NCBI GenBank assembly: GCA_027065385.1
Contig: JAMOOP010000009.1
Coordinates: 1-64,000, forward strand
Source: Campylobacteraceae bacterium
GTDB taxonomy: Bacteria > Campylobacterota > Campylobacteria > Campylobacterales > Sulfurovaceae
Direction: 5' to 3'
Length of the DNA: 64,000 nt
Positions 26,394 to 37,715 of the stretch are shown one piece after another. Position 1 is the first letter of the stretch; each line of letters starts with the position of its first letter. The position numbers and the translations under genes are program-made. A model generated the notes under the pieces. The model was given only the letters and a program-made list of their open reading frames with translations. It was not told the DNA's origin and did not search any database.

Positions 26394-28110
26394 AAGGAGA
26401 ATTATTTAATAGAATATTACAATCTATATTTGTAATATTATTATCTTGTGATATAGTAATAGAGTTAAATAGTATTTTAACTTTAACTCTTTTATTACTA
26501 TAGATATACTCCATTTTATTTTTTGAAATTGTATTATATCTATTTTTTGTTTTAGTATCTAAAGAGTTTATAAAATTGGTTAGGTCTATATTAAGAATTA
26601 ATTCTTTATCTTTTTTTATCTCTAAATTACTATTTTTAACTTTTATATTTATATTTATATTTTTATCTATCTTCTCTTTTATAAAATATGTATCATAATT
26701 AAATTTTATTAACCAGTTGTAATCTTTAATATTAATAATTTTTCTATCTTTTGATATATGGAAAAATCTATCTCTATTTTTCTTTAAACTGTAAATATTG
26801 CCTAATCCTAACTCTTTTGTAGCAAATATAGGAAAATAGCCCTTCTTTTGATATTTTTCTATAATATTAGGCATAATAGTTTTTAAACTCTCTATTCCAT
26901 GTTTTGAGTATAAATAATCTATAGTGTTATAGATATTTTTTTTCTTCTTTATATCTATATTTGTAAGATTATTATCTTCTAACATCTTTTGTAATCTTAT
27001 AATTTGATTATTTTTACTTACATTTGTAGCACTATATTTACCAAATTGTGAACCAATAAGTAATAGTGTTAGTGTTACAAATAGCCACTTATAACTAGCC
27101 TCTTTTCTAAATATAAAATATATTGACATTAAAACAAGCCAAGCACCAAATAGTGCAATAAAATATCTACTCTCTGTAAAACCATACTCCTCTACTCTTA
27201 TCCATATTGACATACCTAACATAAAGGTTTGAAATAGTATAGCAGTCCATATTGTTCTTTTAAATTTAATATTCTCTTTATCCCATAAAGGAGTCCAAAA
27301 TAGATATGTTGTAATTGCTATAACTGAAAATATTATAGAAATCCAAGCTACAATTCCAACAGGCCACTGCATAGTTATTAAAATTTTTGCACTATATGTA
27401 AAGAGAATAATAAAATATCCTATAGTAAGAGATGTTAATATATATTTTGTAAAAATAACTTCTGCTTTTGTATAAGTTCTAACTTGAAGTAAAAGTATAT
27501 ATTTTGGTATTTGGGCTAAAAAAAGATTAACTCCATATATACCAAATATAATAATTGCAAGCTGAGCATATCTTTTACCATCTATATGAACATTAAAAAG
27601 TTTTTCTATAGAGTATAGAGCTAATACAATCCCTATATATAGTAAAAAAGAGAAAAAGATTGTAGCAACAAGTGCTAAAATTAGATTTTGTGTCCACTCC
27701 CAAATATTTTTATTACTAATTTTTACAAAAAGAAATGGAGCCCAAAGGAATATTAAAAAAGTTGCTAATATTAAAATAGTGTGTCTAAATATAATATTAT
27801 TCTCCATATTTATATTATGAGGTAATATATAGTAGTATCCAACCAATAATCCAACTCCTAAAAGAGTCATAAAAAAGTTTGACCAAAAAAGACGAAGTGC
27901 AGGAAATAAAACAACTCCTAATGATGCAACAAAAGCTACCTTAATAGCAATAGTTACTATTTCATTCTCTTGATTAGTATAACCTAACTCAATTAAACTT
28001 ATAAGTATAATTGTTACTAAAAAAGCTGATAGACTAGCCATAGGAAATCGTTTTAATGAATTAATTATATTTTGAGATAAATCATCAACTCTTTCAAGAT
28101 TAAAAATCAT
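26383..28110 (-). CDS. polytopic membrane protein, DUF4153-like
   Basis: This 575-residue inner-membrane protein has about 11 hydrophobic helices in its first 365 residues and a hydrophilic, Lys/Asn/Ile-rich C-terminal domain of about 200 residues. The helix pattern and the block around [21 protein letters not shown] match the DUF4153 family, whose function is not known to me. Its start overlaps the stop of the OmpA-like gene upstream by 11 bp, so translation is probably coupled. The C-terminal domain has ordinary base use for this A+T-rich genome. Confidence 0.7.
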   Translation of the reverse strand: MIFNLERVDDLSQNIINSLKRFPMASLSAFLVTIILISLIELGYTNQENEIVTIAIKVAFVASLGVVLFPALRLFWSNFFMTLLGVGLLVGYYYILPHNINMENNIIFRHTILILATFLIFLWAPFLFVKISNKNIWEWTQNLILALVATIFFSFLLYIGIVLALYSIEKLFNVHIDGKRYAQLAIIIFGIYGVNLFLAQIPKYILLLQVRTYTKAEVIFTKYILTSLTIGYFIILFTYSAKILITMQWPVGIVAWISIIFSVIAITTYLFWTPLWDKENIKFKRTIWTAILFQTFMLGMSIWIRVEEYGFTESRYFIALFGAWLVLMSIYFIFRKEASYKWLFVTLTLLLIGSQFGKYSATNVSKNNQIIRLQKMLEDNNLTNIDIKKKKNIYNTIDYLYSKHGIESLKTIMPNIIEKYQKKGYFPIFATKELGLGNIYSLKKNRDRFFHISKDRKIINIKDYNWLIKFNYDTYFIKEKIDKNININIKVKNSNLEIKKDKELILNIDLTNFINSLDTKTKNRYNTISKNKMEYIYSNKRVKVKILFNSITISQDNNITNIDCNILLNNSPSKN

Positions 28111-28648
28111 TTCTTATCCTTTTTAAATAAATTTCTGTGCGAGTACCCTTTGTTCTATTATTATCTTTAGAAGAGAACTCTTTTCCATAACCTATAGAGT
28201 ATATAAATCTTGCATTACATCTTCTCTTTATATAATTAGATATAGTATCAGAGCGTTTTTGTGTTAAAAGTCTATTATAGCTTCTTGAACGATTATTATC
28301 ACTATAGGAGGCAATTTTAATAACTATATTATTATCTATCTGTTTTATAGTTGATATTATGCTATTTAAAGTTTGATTACTCTCCTTAGTTAAATTATAA
28401 CTATTACTAAAAAAAATAATAGGTTTTTTTAGTAAAATAGTGTTTATCTCTTTTTGTATTTGTGGCAAAGTTTTTTTTATAACCTCTACTCTATCTACCT
28501 CTTTATGTATAGGTATAGGTGTTGGAGTATCTACTATTTTATTAAAATTTTTAAAGGAAAAAGTATCTTTTTTATTGATTAAAATACATAATAGAATTAA
28601 AAGTAGAGTTGTAAAAAAGAGTGTTAAAAATATATATTTTGGCTTCAT
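28100..28648 (-). CDS. membrane-anchored OmpA-like domain protein
   Basis: One N-terminal membrane helix (about residues 5-24) is followed by a linker rich in Pro/Thr and a C-terminal OmpA-like domain. IIFFSNSYNLTKESNQTL, IASYSDNNRSRSYNRLLTQKRSDTI and GTRTEIYLKR are the core motifs. Such domains bind peptidoglycan, so this may fix the downstream DUF4153-like membrane protein to the cell wall, as MotB does for MotA. That is inference. It is the first gene of a coupled pair (11-bp overlap). Confidence 0.78.
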   Translation of the reverse strand: MKPKYIFLTLFFTTLLLILLCILINKKDTFSFKNFNKIVDTPTPIPIHKEVDRVEVIKKTLPQIQKEINTILLKKPIIFFSNSYNLTKESNQTLNSIISTIKQIDNNIVIKIASYSDNNRSRSYNRLLTQKRSDTISNYIKRRCNARFIYSIGYGKEFSSKDNNRTKGTRTEIYLKRIRNDF

Positions 28649-29022
28649 TGTTTTCCTATTCTCAAAAATTATTAAATTAAGTTTTTTTATATTTTACCAT
28701 AAAAACAATTTTCAATATATTTAATTTTAATAAATTTTAAAAAAACTTATGAATAAGTAATAAAAACATAATAAAACATAAAAATAAAATTTTTCTATTT
28801 TAGTGAAATCACTATTTTATGGGATTGAGATAAGTTTCAAAAAAGTATCTTAATAAAACTTTAAATAAAAAATATAATTATTAAGTTAAGTTTTTATTTA
28901 AATGTTATAAAATTACAGTTATACTTATTGATAGAACTAACAAAAATAGTTAGATTTTGAAATAGGTGGTATTCATAGGTATCATAAGATAAAAACAGAA
29001 TAATAATGAGAGGACAAATAAG
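28649..29022. other. 374-bp intergenic region, divergent promoters, no gene seen
   Basis: No coding frame is convincing. A near-palindrome, TAGTGA-AA-TCACTA, lies in the middle of the interval, a small hairpin (AACTA/TAGTT) lies nearer the right side, and ATAGGT is repeated 13 bp apart shortly before the downstream gene. Two divergently read genes flank it, so at least two promoters must be here. The roughly 100 bp before the right-hand gene could be a leader. Confidence 0.45.
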
Positions 29023-29472
29023 ATGAAAATTAGTGTAATTGGCATAGAGCAAAATGAATTAATTAGTGGTAAAAATCTAGCAGAAATGGGGAATGAAGTT
29101 ATATATGTTTGTAAAGATTATGAGCATGTAAATAATATTAAAAAGGGTTATTACACTCATAGTGAAAAGGAGATATTAGAAAAGATAAAAAGAAAAAACA
29201 GTATTGACTTTACAGCCGATTTAAGAGAGGCATTAGATGGGGCTAATATGTGTTTTATATCAGAGAGTAATAAATATGATGTATTTAATATATTGGCAAA
29301 TGCAAAAGAGGTTGGTGCTAATATGAGTAATCATACATTTGTTGTTGACCGTTCAGAATTACCTATAAATAGAAGAGAACAGATAAAGGAGACTATTCAG
29401 AGTGAACTAAATAAAAGAGCCTCAAATTTAACTTTTGAAGTAATCTCTGACCCAAGGTTTTTAAGAGCCTAA
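29023..29472 (+). CDS. stand-alone, degenerate UDP-sugar dehydrogenase N-terminal domain
   Basis: The 149 residues align with the NAD-binding first domain of UDP-glucose/GDP-mannose dehydrogenases: MKISVIGI, NLAEMGNEVIYVCKDYE, the YYTHSEKEIL block, ALDGANMCFI, FVVDRSELP and a final VISDPRFLRA that corresponds to the family's SNPEFLREG. The glycine-rich dinucleotide loop is altered (GIEQNELISG for GTGYVGLVSG), and the middle and C-terminal catalytic domains are absent. The reading frame is intact and starts behind AGAGGACAAAT. It may be a repurposed sensor or binding domain, or a remnant under little constraint. Confidence 0.68.
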   Translation: MKISVIGIEQNELISGKNLAEMGNEVIYVCKDYEHVNNIKKGYYTHSEKEILEKIKRKNSIDFTADLREALDGANMCFISESNKYDVFNILANAKEVGANMSNHTFVVDRSELPINRREQIKETIQSELNKRASNLTFEVISDPRFLRA

Positions 29473-29551
29473 ATAGTAAAAAACTTTTTTTGTGCATAAA
29501 AATTTAAATTTTATAATATAATATCAAAAAAAATGGGCAAAAAGAGTTTTA

Positions 29552-30052
29552 ATGATTTCTAAATTAATAATCAAATTTATTCCTTCACTTCTATACAGTA
29601 TAGTTTTTTTAGGACTTTTTTATTGGCAATTTATATCAGCTTATAGTTTTATTATTAACTATTTTATGCAATATAAACTATTTATACTTTATGGATATAT
29701 ATTTATATATCTTTTTGGAATACAGATAGTATCAACAACTGTTATTAATCTACTTAATAATTATCTAATTAAAAAAGCAAGTTTTGTGGTTATTACAATA
29801 GCTACTATACTTATCTTTTATATTTTATCTTTTCATGATTTTTATCATGTTATAGAGTATTTTATAAAATACCCACTACCATCTAATTCTATTATGGGAA
29901 TGGTTTTCTTTATAATATTATCTTTAGGATATAGTCTATATAGCATAATAGTACTATTTTTTAGAGATAATATTCCACTCACTCACATACTAATTTTTCT
30001 TATATTAGGGTTACTTTATAGTAGTGGATTTATCTATTACTACTTAAAATAG
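29552..30052 (+). CDS. five-helix membrane protein of unknown function upstream of tamB
   Basis: This 166-residue protein is almost entirely hydrophobic, with five predicted membrane helices rich in Ile, Phe and Tyr, and short basic loops. I do not recognise a family. It lies 10 bp before tamB, so the two are very likely co-transcribed. A role in the envelope alongside TamB is inferred from position only. Start ATG follows GGGCAAAAAGAG. Confidence 0.6.
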   Translation: MISKLIIKFIPSLLYSIVFLGLFYWQFISAYSFIINYFMQYKLFILYGYIFIYLFGIQIVSTTVINLLNNYLIKKASFVVITIATILIFYILSFHDFYHVIEYFIKYPLPSNSIMGMVFFIILSLGYSLYSIIVLFFRDNIPLTHILIFLILGLLYSSGFIYYYLK

Positions 30053-30062
30053 GAGAACTATT

Positions 30063-33000
30063 TTGAAAGGAGAACTCTATTATCTATATTTTCTATTGCG
30101 TTGGTTAATTTTAATAGTTTTAATTTTATCTATAGGTGGACTTTTTATTATTGAAAAGCCTTATATTCCATTAAAATTAGTAGCCGAACCTCTTAAAAAA
30201 GAGGGTATTACATATAAAAGTATAGAAGGTGGATTAATATCAGGATTTACTCTAAAAGGTTTTAATTATAAAAATAAAATAGAGGCTAAAGAGGTTAAAT
30301 TAAAAGTTAGATGGGAAGAGCTAGAGAATAGAGTTTTATATATAGATAATATTCAATTAGATAATATTTATATTGATAAAGATTATTTAGCATCTCTAAT
30401 AGATAGCAATAATAGTGAAGACAAAGAGAATAATAGCTCTTTACCTTTTGATAAAATTATTATTAATAACTCTAATATATCTCTAAAAAATATTATATAT
30501 AAAGATTATAATATAAAATATGCTTCTTTAAAAATTAAAAATTTTACTACAAATATAAAAAATAAATATAAAGGTAATATAAAACTAACTCTTGATAGTA
30601 ATATTACTAAAGCAGATATTAATGCTTCTATTAATAATGATTTTATAAAACTTTTAGGAGATATTGAGTTAAATAAAAAGTTTTTAGCACCTTATCTAAT
30701 AGATAGCAATATTACTCTATTAGATAATCCAAAATTTATAATAAATGGTAGTGGCAATTTAGAAAATATTAAATACCATTTAATAACTAACTGTTTAAAT
30801 ATTAAAAGAGGTCAATACACTATTAATAGTAAAAAATTAATACTGCAAGGAGACTATAGAGATAAACGGTATATAGATTTAAAAATAGATACTATATTAA
30901 ATGGTAATATGGGAAATTTAAAATTAAATGGTAGTAGTTCATTTGATTTAGATGATTTAAATAGAACTCTAAAATATAATGCCACTTTAAATAGTTCTAT
31001 AAATAGAGAGTTCTTATCACCTTTAGTAGATAAAAATATAATTTTTGAAAAAGACCCAAATATAAAATTAAAAGCTATAGGTAGTTTAAGAGAGGTTAAA
31101 TATGATTTAGATATTAATAGTTTAAAAGTAAAAAATAATATATATAAAATTAATAGTAAAAAGCTAATAGTTAAAGGGGTTTATAATATAGATAAAAACT
31201 ATTTAGATAATAAACTTAGTACTATATTAGATAGTAATCTAGCCTATTTAAAATTAAATGGAGATACTACATTAGATTTAGATGATATAAATAGAACTCT
31301 TAAATTGAAACTAAATGCTAATCTTACACCAAATAGAGAGTTTATAGAGTCTAAAATTAGTGAGCAAAATATATCTATAAAAAGGCTCTCTACTATTAAT
31401 TTAGATTTAAAAGGAAATTTAAAAAAGAGTCTATTTAGTATAGATTTTAAAAATTTAAAAGTTAAAAAAGATAATATTAATTTAAATATCTTATCTTCTA
31501 AAATAAAAGGTGATAGTAATATTTTAAAAGGAGATATAAACTTAAATCTACTAACATCTTTTAACTCAAACTTAGCTAATGGAAATATAGAAAATAAGAT
31601 GAAATTAAATTTTTATAATTTAAATAAGACTCTAAAATATAATGTAAAAATAAAATTAGATGCAAAAGCTAAATATCTAAATAGTCTATTAAAAGATGAA
31701 AATATAACTGTTATTAATAGTCCTAAAATAAATATTAAACTAAATGGTGGATTAGAAAAAGCTACTTTTAAAACCTACTCTAATATAAGCTTTTTAAAAA
31801 ATAAAAAGCGTTCAGATATGAAATTAATAACAACACCAATTACTATTGATATTAATAAACACTATATAAATGGTAGTTTAACTTTAGTAAATAAATCTCA
31901 AAATATGGGATTTTCTTTAAATAGTAAATTTAATGGAGACTATACAAAACCAAAAGAGTTAAAAACATCTACTAGAGCTTCTATTAAAAACTTTAATGAT
32001 TTTGGTGTAAATTTAAATCCATTAACGCCTCTTAATTTAAAAATAGTAAATAGTAAAAATGGAGCATATTTAAAATTAAACTCTAAAAGAGTAAATCTTA
32101 ATATAAAAACAGAAGATTATGACCATATTACATTTAATATAAAAACTAGAAATCTATATCTATATAAAATAATTCAACTTCCAGTTGAGCTATATCATAA
32201 ATTTATAAAGCTTGATTTAAAAGGTGATGCTCTACTTTCTAAAAAATATTTTAATATAAATGGATATATCTACTCTAATAAAAAATTTGAGGCTAAAATA
32301 GATGCAAAAAATAGTAAATTGGGTCTAAATGCTTTAATAGATACCCAGTATCTAAAAATGGTAGCAAAAGGGAATATAGATAAAAAAGATATAAAAATAG
32401 ATATTAAAACAGACTCTATAAAGAATTTACAAAAAGAGATAAATAAATTATATCCATTTAATATAGCTAAAGTTGATGGAGCAATGGATACAAATATAAA
32501 AGTAAAAGGTAAAAAAGCTTGGCTTAATATCTCATCTTCTAAAATAGAACTAAATGGATTTAATATAGAAGATATTGATATTGATGCTAAATATAATAAA
32601 GATTTAATTACTATCAATAGATTTAATCTAAAAACTACAGGATTTAAAGATAAAAAACTTAATAAAAATATACACCTAAATAGAAAAGGGACAATATATT
32701 TAGGAGAGAGACGAGATATATTAATAGATATGCTTCCTAATATTTTAATAGTAGCCAAAGGGGATAGAGAAAACTTTAATGGAAGAGTAGTAATTAGAAA
32801 ATTACCATTAGGACACCCTGATTATGGTAGTATGTTTTTAAGTTCAAATATAAATTATAATCAAACTAGAGAGAAAAAAAGAATAACAGGAAATATAGAT
32901 ATAAAAAAGATGAAACTATTTTATGAAGCAAAATTTTTAGATGTTGATTATGACCCAGATGTAGTTATTGTTACTAAAAAATCTAAAAAGTTAAAAGAAA

Positions 33001-33725
33001 AATTAGATAGTGACTCTTTTTTACAAGATACATATATAGATATAAATATAAATGCAAAACAGGCAAATTATAAAACTCCTGATATTGACCTAGGTTTTGA
33101 TATTAAACTTGATATAAATAAAAATTTTGGAAAACCAATAGCATTAATAGGAAGGGTTGAAGATATAAATGGACGGTTTGACCAAGTACCAAAAAGATTT
33201 AAAATTCAAAACTCAACTATAGTTTTTGATGGAGGAGAGGATATTAATCCACTATTAGATATAAATGTAGAGTATGAACTACCACAAGTACTTATTAAAA
33301 TATCAATAGGTGGATATGCTAAAAGACCAAAAATAGAGTTTACTTCAGAACCACCAATGCCTAAAAAAGATATTATGTCCTATCTACTTTTAGGTGTATC
33401 AACTGCCAATCTAACCAATGGTGAAGGCTCTTTAGGACGAGAAGCAGAGCTATTTATATTAAATCAAGCAGCTAGAGATTTTGCTTATGATTTTGATTTA
33501 GATAGACTATTTATTAAAGATGATGGAACAGGAGAGGGGTATATTATTGAAGTAGGTAAAAAAGTTACAAAAAGAGATATGGTAATTATTGAAAGTTCTC
33601 AAACTGGAAATAGCTATATAGTAGAGCATGATTTTAGTAGAAATATTAAACTAAGAGTTGGGCAACATCAAAAAGAACACCCATCTCAAAGTATTGACCT
33701 ATTTTTTAGAAAGAAGTTTAAATAA
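30063..33725 (+). CDS. tamB: TamB-type translocation/assembly module protein (AsmA-like)
   Basis: The 1220-residue protein has an N-terminal membrane anchor (about residues 12-30) and a very long beta-strand-rich middle built from irregular repeats (for example [11 protein letters not shown] and [10 protein letters not shown], each about 100 residues apart). Its C-terminal DUF490/TamB domain has the [13 protein letters not shown] motif and a closing [10 protein letters not shown]. TamB-like proteins bridge the two membranes and move phospholipid or assist barrel insertion. The start is TTG behind AGGAG. TamA is not next to it. The stop overlaps alr, which converges on it, by 8 bp. Confidence 0.85.
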   Translation: MKGELYYLYFLLRWLILIVLILSIGGLFIIEKPYIPLKLVAEPLKKEGITYKSIEGGLISGFTLKGFNYKNKIEAKEVKLKVRWEELENRVLYIDNIQLDNIYIDKDYLASLIDSNNSEDKENNSSLPFDKIIINNSNISLKNIIYKDYNIKYASLKIKNFTTNIKNKYKGNIKLTLDSNITKADINASINNDFIKLLGDIELNKKFLAPYLIDSNITLLDNPKFIINGSGNLENIKYHLITNCLNIKRGQYTINSKKLILQGDYRDKRYIDLKIDTILNGNMGNLKLNGSSSFDLDDLNRTLKYNATLNSSINREFLSPLVDKNIIFEKDPNIKLKAIGSLREVKYDLDINSLKVKNNIYKINSKKLIVKGVYNIDKNYLDNKLSTILDSNLAYLKLNGDTTLDLDDINRTLKLKLNANLTPNREFIESKISEQNISIKRLSTINLDLKGNLKKSLFSIDFKNLKVKKDNINLNILSSKIKGDSNILKGDINLNLLTSFNSNLANGNIENKMKLNFYNLNKTLKYNVKIKLDAKAKYLNSLLKDENITVINSPKINIKLNGGLEKATFKTYSNISFLKNKKRSDMKLITTPITIDINKHYINGSLTLVNKSQNMGFSLNSKFNGDYTKPKELKTSTRASIKNFNDFGVNLNPLTPLNLKIVNSKNGAYLKLNSKRVNLNIKTEDYDHITFNIKTRNLYLYKIIQLPVELYHKFIKLDLKGDALLSKKYFNINGYIYSNKKFEAKIDAKNSKLGLNALIDTQYLKMVAKGNIDKKDIKIDIKTDSIKNLQKEINKLYPFNIAKVDGAMDTNIKVKGKKAWLNISSSKIELNGFNIEDIDIDAKYNKDLITINRFNLKTTGFKDKKLNKNIHLNRKGTIYLGERRDILIDMLPNILIVAKGDRENFNGRVVIRKLPLGHPDYGSMFLSSNINYNQTREKKRITGNIDIKKMKLFYEAKFLDVDYDPDVVIVTKKSKKLKEKLDSDSFLQDTYIDININAKQANYKTPDIDLGFDIKLDINKNFGKPIALIGRVEDINGRFDQVPKRFKIQNSTIVFDGGEDINPLLDINVEYELPQVLIKISIGGYAKRPKIEFTSEPPMPKKDIMSYLLLGVSTANLTNGEGSLGREAELFILNQAARDFAYDFDLDRLFIKDDGTGEGYIIEVGKKVTKRDMVIIESSQTGNSYIVEHDFSRNIKLRVGQHQKEHPSQSIDLFFRKKFK

Positions 33726-34722
33726 TAACTCGTTTTAAATTAGTAGATAATTGTGTAAGAATTTCATAAGAGATAGTACCTAACTGTTTACTAGCATTTT
33801 CTGCATTATTAAATATGCACACCTCTTTACTACTACTTTCTAAAGATATATAGTCCATAGAGACACGACCTAAAATTGGTAACCCTTCTGCTGTAATAAA
33901 TGGTTTAAAACTATTTGACCTTATCCACCCATCACCATAACCTAAATCATAAGTTGATACTACCATATCTCTTAAAGCTATAAAATCTCCACCATAACCT
34001 ACTCTTTGACCCTTTTTAAGTTCTCTTGTCGATACTCTTTTAGCATATAGAGATAGAACTGGTTTTAATTTTATAGAGTTATATATATTTGGTAATTCAT
34101 TATATCCATAAGCTCCAATTCCTAAACGAATTAAATCTTCGTTTTTACAATTTAAACGAAGAGCCGAGGCTGAATTATATGAGTGAAATCTAATATTTTT
34201 AAATCCAAAAGCTTTAACTCTTCTCTTTACTAACTCAAATCTTTTATTCTGCCAAAATAGTTCACTACTTAACTCATCTGCTGAACGATTATGAGTCATA
34301 ACACCTATTAGATTTAGACCTTTTTTCTTTATTAGACTAAGTGCGTTTTCTAAACTCTCTTCACTTATACCATTTCGGTGCATTCCTGTATCTACTTTTA
34401 ATTCAACCCTAGAGCCTTTTTGAGCATTTTGAATATCATCTAAACTATTTAATGCAAAGGAGCATCTATTATCAACTATAGCTCTATCTCCTAAAATTAA
34501 TATATCTTGGAAATACTCTTTTACTCTTTTAGCTTCACTAAAATTACGAACTACAGCTTTTGTTAAACCAAACTCAAAAGATAGTTTAGCCATTAAGTCT
34601 AATCCATGCCCATAGGCATTATCTTTTAGAACAATAGCTATTTTATCTTTTGAGCCTAATTTCAGTGCAAATTGATTAAGATTATAAAAAAAGTTTTTTT
34701 TATCTATTTTTATATATGCCAT
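33718..34722 (-). CDS. alr: alanine racemase
   Basis: Alr makes D-alanine for peptidoglycan. The PLP lysine lies in [11 protein letters not shown] near residue 37, the mid-protein block RLGIGAYGY and the second-base region LGYGDGWIR are present, and the C-terminal half has the GRVSMDYI motif. I use ATG 34722 (334 residues); a TTG three codons earlier is also possible. The gene starts inside the 3' end of the preceding thioredoxin-like gene (23-bp overlap), so the two are translationally coupled. Confidence 0.93.
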   Translation of the reverse strand: MAYIKIDKKNFFYNLNQFALKLGSKDKIAIVLKDNAYGHGLDLMAKLSFEFGLTKAVVRNFSEAKRVKEYFQDILILGDRAIVDNRCSFALNSLDDIQNAQKGSRVELKVDTGMHRNGISEESLENALSLIKKKGLNLIGVMTHNRSADELSSELFWQNKRFELVKRRVKAFGFKNIRFHSYNSASALRLNCKNEDLIRLGIGAYGYNELPNIYNSIKLKPVLSLYAKRVSTRELKKGQRVGYGGDFIALRDMVVSTYDLGYGDGWIRSNSFKPFITAEGLPILGRVSMDYISLESSSKEVCIFNNAENASKQLGTISYEILTQLSTNLKRVII

Positions 34723-35224
34723 TATTCTCAATATCTTTAAATACTTGCATATAATAATTTACATCTTGATAACCAACCATAGTTTTAATAATTTTTCCTG
34801 TTTTGGAGTCTAAAATAAATACACTTGGAACTCCTGTTATACCTATATTACTAGGATAGAAATCTTTATTTCTATCTACTATAACACTTACATAATTTTC
34901 TTCTAATTTATTAATTATTTTTTTATCTTGAAAAACTATATCAATTAGTTTTTCACACCATGGGCAGAACTGTTCAGTTACTAATAGAAATATATATTTG
35001 TTTTCGCTTTTTGCTTGTATTAAAGCCTTATCATAATCTCTTTGAAATTCATAAAAATCACTCTCTTGATTTTCATTAGTTACTATAATGGAAGAGTTGT
35101 TACTCTCTATAATTTGTTGGTTTGAAGATATAATATTATAACCTTCAACTTTATAAATTGAAGATATATTATCTTCAGCCTGTATAAATAGTGTTATATA
35201 TATAATAAACATTAATTTTTTCAA
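34700..35224 (-). CDS. secreted thioredoxin-fold protein with CPWC motif
   Basis: After a signal peptide ending near IQA, a low-complexity spacer of about 50 residues leads to a thioredoxin-like domain of the DUF255/SoxW type: [15 protein letters not shown] holds the redox pair CPWC, and [10 protein letters not shown] holds the cis-proline. The length is 174 residues. The start is TTG behind AAGGAGC. It probably reduces or isomerises disulfides in the periplasm. It overlaps alr, which is not an obvious functional partner. Confidence 0.78.
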   Translation of the reverse strand: MKKLMFIIYITLFIQAEDNISSIYKVEGYNIISSNQQIIESNNSSIIVTNENQESDFYEFQRDYDKALIQAKSENKYIFLLVTEQFCPWCEKLIDIVFQDKKIINKLEENYVSVIVDRNKDFYPSNIGITGVPSVFILDSKTGKIIKTMVGYQDVNYYMQVFKDIENNGIYKNR

Positions 35225-35270
35225 AATAGCTCCTTATATTTAATATATACTATCATAACTAAAAAAGATG

Positions 35271-35276
35271 TATAAT
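35271..35276 (+). promoter_or_regulatory. -10 element for aguA
   Basis: TATAAT followed by TTGATTT lies 32 bp before the start codon, in a 83-bp divergent gap. No -35 hexamer is visible. Confidence 0.5.
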
Positions 35277-35307
35277 TTGATTTAAATATAAAATATTAGG
35301 GATAGAT

Positions 35308-36303
35308 ATGAGATATTTACCAGCAGAATGGTACAAACAAAGAGCAATCTTAATGGCATTTCCACATGAAAACACAGATTGGGCAGATGATTTAACAGCC
35401 TCTTTAACACCTTTTATTAGAATAGCACAAGCTATAGCTTACGCTACACCTGTATATGTTTTATGTGATAATAAAGATAAAATATCTTCTATGTTTTGTT
35501 CAACAAGAAATATGAGTTTTATAGAGATACCAACTAATGATACATGGACTAGAGACTATGGATATATATCTATTATTGAAGATGGTAAAGTTAAATTACT
35601 AGATTTTAAATTTAATGGTTGGGGTGAAAAATTTGAAGCATCTTTAGATAATAGCGTAAATAGAATTTTACATAAGAAAGGTTATTTAGGAACTACACCA
35701 ATAGAGAGTATAGATTTTGTATTAGAAGGTGGTTCAATAGATAGTAATGGAGAGGGAACAATACTTACTACTACTAAATGTCTATGTAATTCAAATAGAA
35801 ATGGAGGTTTAACTAAAGATGAGGTTGAAAAAAGATTAAATAAATATTTAGGAGTAGAAAGAATTTTATGGTTAGATTATGGTTATTTAGCAGGAGATGA
35901 TACAGATAGTCATATTGATACATTAGCAAGGTTTGTTTCAAAAGATACTATAGTTTATATTCAATGTTTAGACAAGGACGATGAACATTATATAGAGTTA
36001 AAAAAAATGGAAGCACAAATTAAAACATTTAGAACTTCTGAAAACAAACCTTATAATGTAGTCCCCCTACCAATGCCAACAGCGAAGTTTGATAAAGACG
36101 GTAACCGTTTACCTGCTACCTATATTAATTTTTTAATAACTGATAAAGCATTAATATATCCGACATATTCTGTTAAAGAGGATAAAATCGCTCATAACAT
36201 CTTTAATACAATTTTTTCAAAAAAAGAGATAATCCCTGTAGAGAGTAGCAGACTGATTATTCAAGGGGGAAGTCTGCACTGTTCTACAATGCAAATTATA
36301 TAA
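35308..36303 (+). CDS. aguA: agmatine deiminase
   Basis: AguA hydrolyses agmatine to N-carbamoylputrescine and ammonia, on the way to putrescine. The 331-residue guanidino-deiminase fold shows WTRDYG, the VLEGGSIDSNG block, GDDTDSHIDTLARF with its catalytic His/Asp residues, and the terminal GGSLHCSTMQI containing the nucleophilic Cys. Peptidyl-arginine deiminases share these motifs, but the length and absence of a signal peptide favour the bacterial agmatine enzyme. The partner carbamoylputrescine amidase gene is not in the window. Confidence 0.9.
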   Translation: MRYLPAEWYKQRAILMAFPHENTDWADDLTASLTPFIRIAQAIAYATPVYVLCDNKDKISSMFCSTRNMSFIEIPTNDTWTRDYGYISIIEDGKVKLLDFKFNGWGEKFEASLDNSVNRILHKKGYLGTTPIESIDFVLEGGSIDSNGEGTILTTTKCLCNSNRNGGLTKDEVEKRLNKYLGVERILWLDYGYLAGDDTDSHIDTLARFVSKDTIVYIQCLDKDDEHYIELKKMEAQIKTFRTSENKPYNVVPLPMPTAKFDKDGNRLPATYINFLITDKALIYPTYSVKEDKIAHNIFNTIFSKKEIIPVESSRLIIQGGSLHCSTMQII

Positions 36304-36318
36304 TACTAAGTATTAAAA

Positions 36319-36900
36319 TTAGTTTAAAAATGTTATTTTTTTTCCACCAAAATTTTGTGTCCAATAAATTCCATACTCACTATCAGGATTAACAACAATA
36401 GATATTCCAACTTCTTGATAGTCGGGGTTCATAATATTTGCACAATGTTTAGGACTATTTAGAAGAGCTTTCATAACCTCTTCTACACTACTTTGTCCTC
36501 CTGCTATATTCTCACCTACTATATGATAATTAACATAGCCATTTGCCTCTATTCTCTCAAAAAATAGACTTTTTTTATCAAGATTACTCCCTGTAATATC
36601 ATATTTTGTACCAGAACCTAAATGGTCAAATGTATTACTATATGCTAAATCACTACTATGTTCATAAGCCGAAGCGTATAAATCTTCATTCCAAATTAAA
36701 GGTTGGCTAGGTGCTATTAACCCTAATCCATTATGACAATCTCTAGGCTCACTTCTAGCCTTATTTATAGCACTAAGAAGTTCTGATTTAAAAGGTTTAT
36801 TAAAATTTATTAAATCTTTATTTGAAGTTGTAGCAGTTTGTTGCTCTCCACACCCAATAAAAGTTGCTACTACTAAAATAAATAAAATATTTTTAAACAT
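36319..36900 (-). CDS. CAP/SCP-domain lipoprotein (YkwD-like)
   Basis: The lipobox FIGCG near residue 17 marks a lipoprotein. The rest is a CAP (SCP/PR-1-like) domain: LLSAINKARSEPRDC, SAYEHSSDLAYSNTFDHLGS, NIAGGQSSVEEVMKALLNSPKHCANIMNPDYQEVG and the closing IYWTQNFG. The two His residues and acidic residues typical of the CAP cavity are present. Bacterial members are secreted proteins of mostly unknown activity. The length is 193 residues. It is convergent with aguA. Confidence 0.88.
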   Translation of the reverse strand: MFKNILFILVVATFIGCGEQQTATTSNKDLINFNKPFKSELLSAINKARSEPRDCHNGLGLIAPSQPLIWNEDLYASAYEHSSDLAYSNTFDHLGSGTKYDITGSNLDKKSLFFERIEANGYVNYHIVGENIAGGQSSVEEVMKALLNSPKHCANIMNPDYQEVGISIVVNPDSEYGIYWTQNFGGKKITFLN

Positions 36901-36989
36901 AATAAATCCTTTTTTGTTATTTTTCTATTAAAAGTATAACCAAAAAAAACTTAAAATATTATTTAACATAAAAAAATAATTGAAAATAT

Positions 36990-37715
36990 TTATTTAGAAT
37001 AAAAGAATGTTTTAAATTTAAGCCATAAAAGTCCTAAGTATTCATGCCAAGCCTGTTCAGTTATAAATAGATATTTTCCTTTTGGAGTATGTAAAAAAAT
37101 ATCAAATCCACCTCTTGCTTTAAAATCAGTAGGAGCTGGGATTGGATTTAATCCATACTTTTTAAATAAAATCATAGCTCTTGGCATTTGATAGGCTGAA
37201 GTTACAACAATAAAGGGTTTATCTTTTAATCTGCTCTTTATAGCAATAACCTCCTCTTCAGTATCTTTGGGTTTAATTTGCATTAATATATCATCTTTTT
37301 TAACTCCAACTTTTTCTAAAAATTTAGCTGTAGCTATAGCACCTGATGAGCTACTTATAGATGGGTAACCTGATGTTATAATTTTTGAGTTGGAAATAGC
37401 ATTATATAATCGTAAAGCCTCCCAACCTCTATACTCTTTATCTCCACCTAAAAGTAAAATATATTTAATATCTTTTGGAATTTTATTTAATTTAGGATAT
37501 TGACTCTCTAAAGGCTTTATAATAAAAGTAGCAAAAGGTAAAGATGATACTAAAAAAATCCATAATAGACTAATAGTTAAAAATATTTTAGCTCTTTTTA
37601 TATTTTTTTTACTAAAGTACCATAAACTAACTACTCCTAATATTAAACCAATAGATAAAGGCATAAATATGGCAGATATTACTTTTTTTAAAATAAATCC
37701 AAATCCTAAACTCAT
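36990..37715 (-). CDS. ElyC/YdcF-like DUF218 membrane protein
   Basis: Two N-terminal membrane helices (about residues 12-30 and 40-65) are followed by a soluble DUF218 domain: YILLLGGDKEYRGWEALRLYNAI, KIITSGYPS, DILMQIKPKDTEEEVIAIK and FIVVTSAYQMPRAMILFKKYGLNPIPAPTDF. ElyC of E. coli, which has this layout, affects peptidoglycan precursor lipid metabolism. Its start overlaps the stop of cobU by 4 bp, so it is translated from the cob transcript, although no cobalamin role is expected for it. Confidence 0.82.
   Translation of the reverse strand: MSLGFGFILKKVISAIFMPLSIGLILGVVSLWYFSKKNIKRAKIFLTISLLWIFLVSSLPFATFIIKPLESQYPKLNKIPKDIKYILLLGGDKEYRGWEALRLYNAISNSKIITSGYPSISSSSGAIATAKFLEKVGVKKDDILMQIKPKDTEEEVIAIKSRLKDKPFIVVTSAYQMPRAMILFKKYGLNPIPAPTDFKARGGFDIFLHTPKGKYLFITEQAWHEYLGLLWLKFKTFFYSK

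Noticed and set aside
29023-29472. Calling the UDP-sugar dehydrogenase N-domain gene a pseudogene
   Set aside because: The frame is intact with a good start and a natural stop, and no downstream remnant of the catalytic domain is found before the next gene.
32270-32758. 162-codon open frame opposite tamB
   Set aside because: Antisense to a repeat-rich, strand-forming coding region; no start signals and no recognisable domain.
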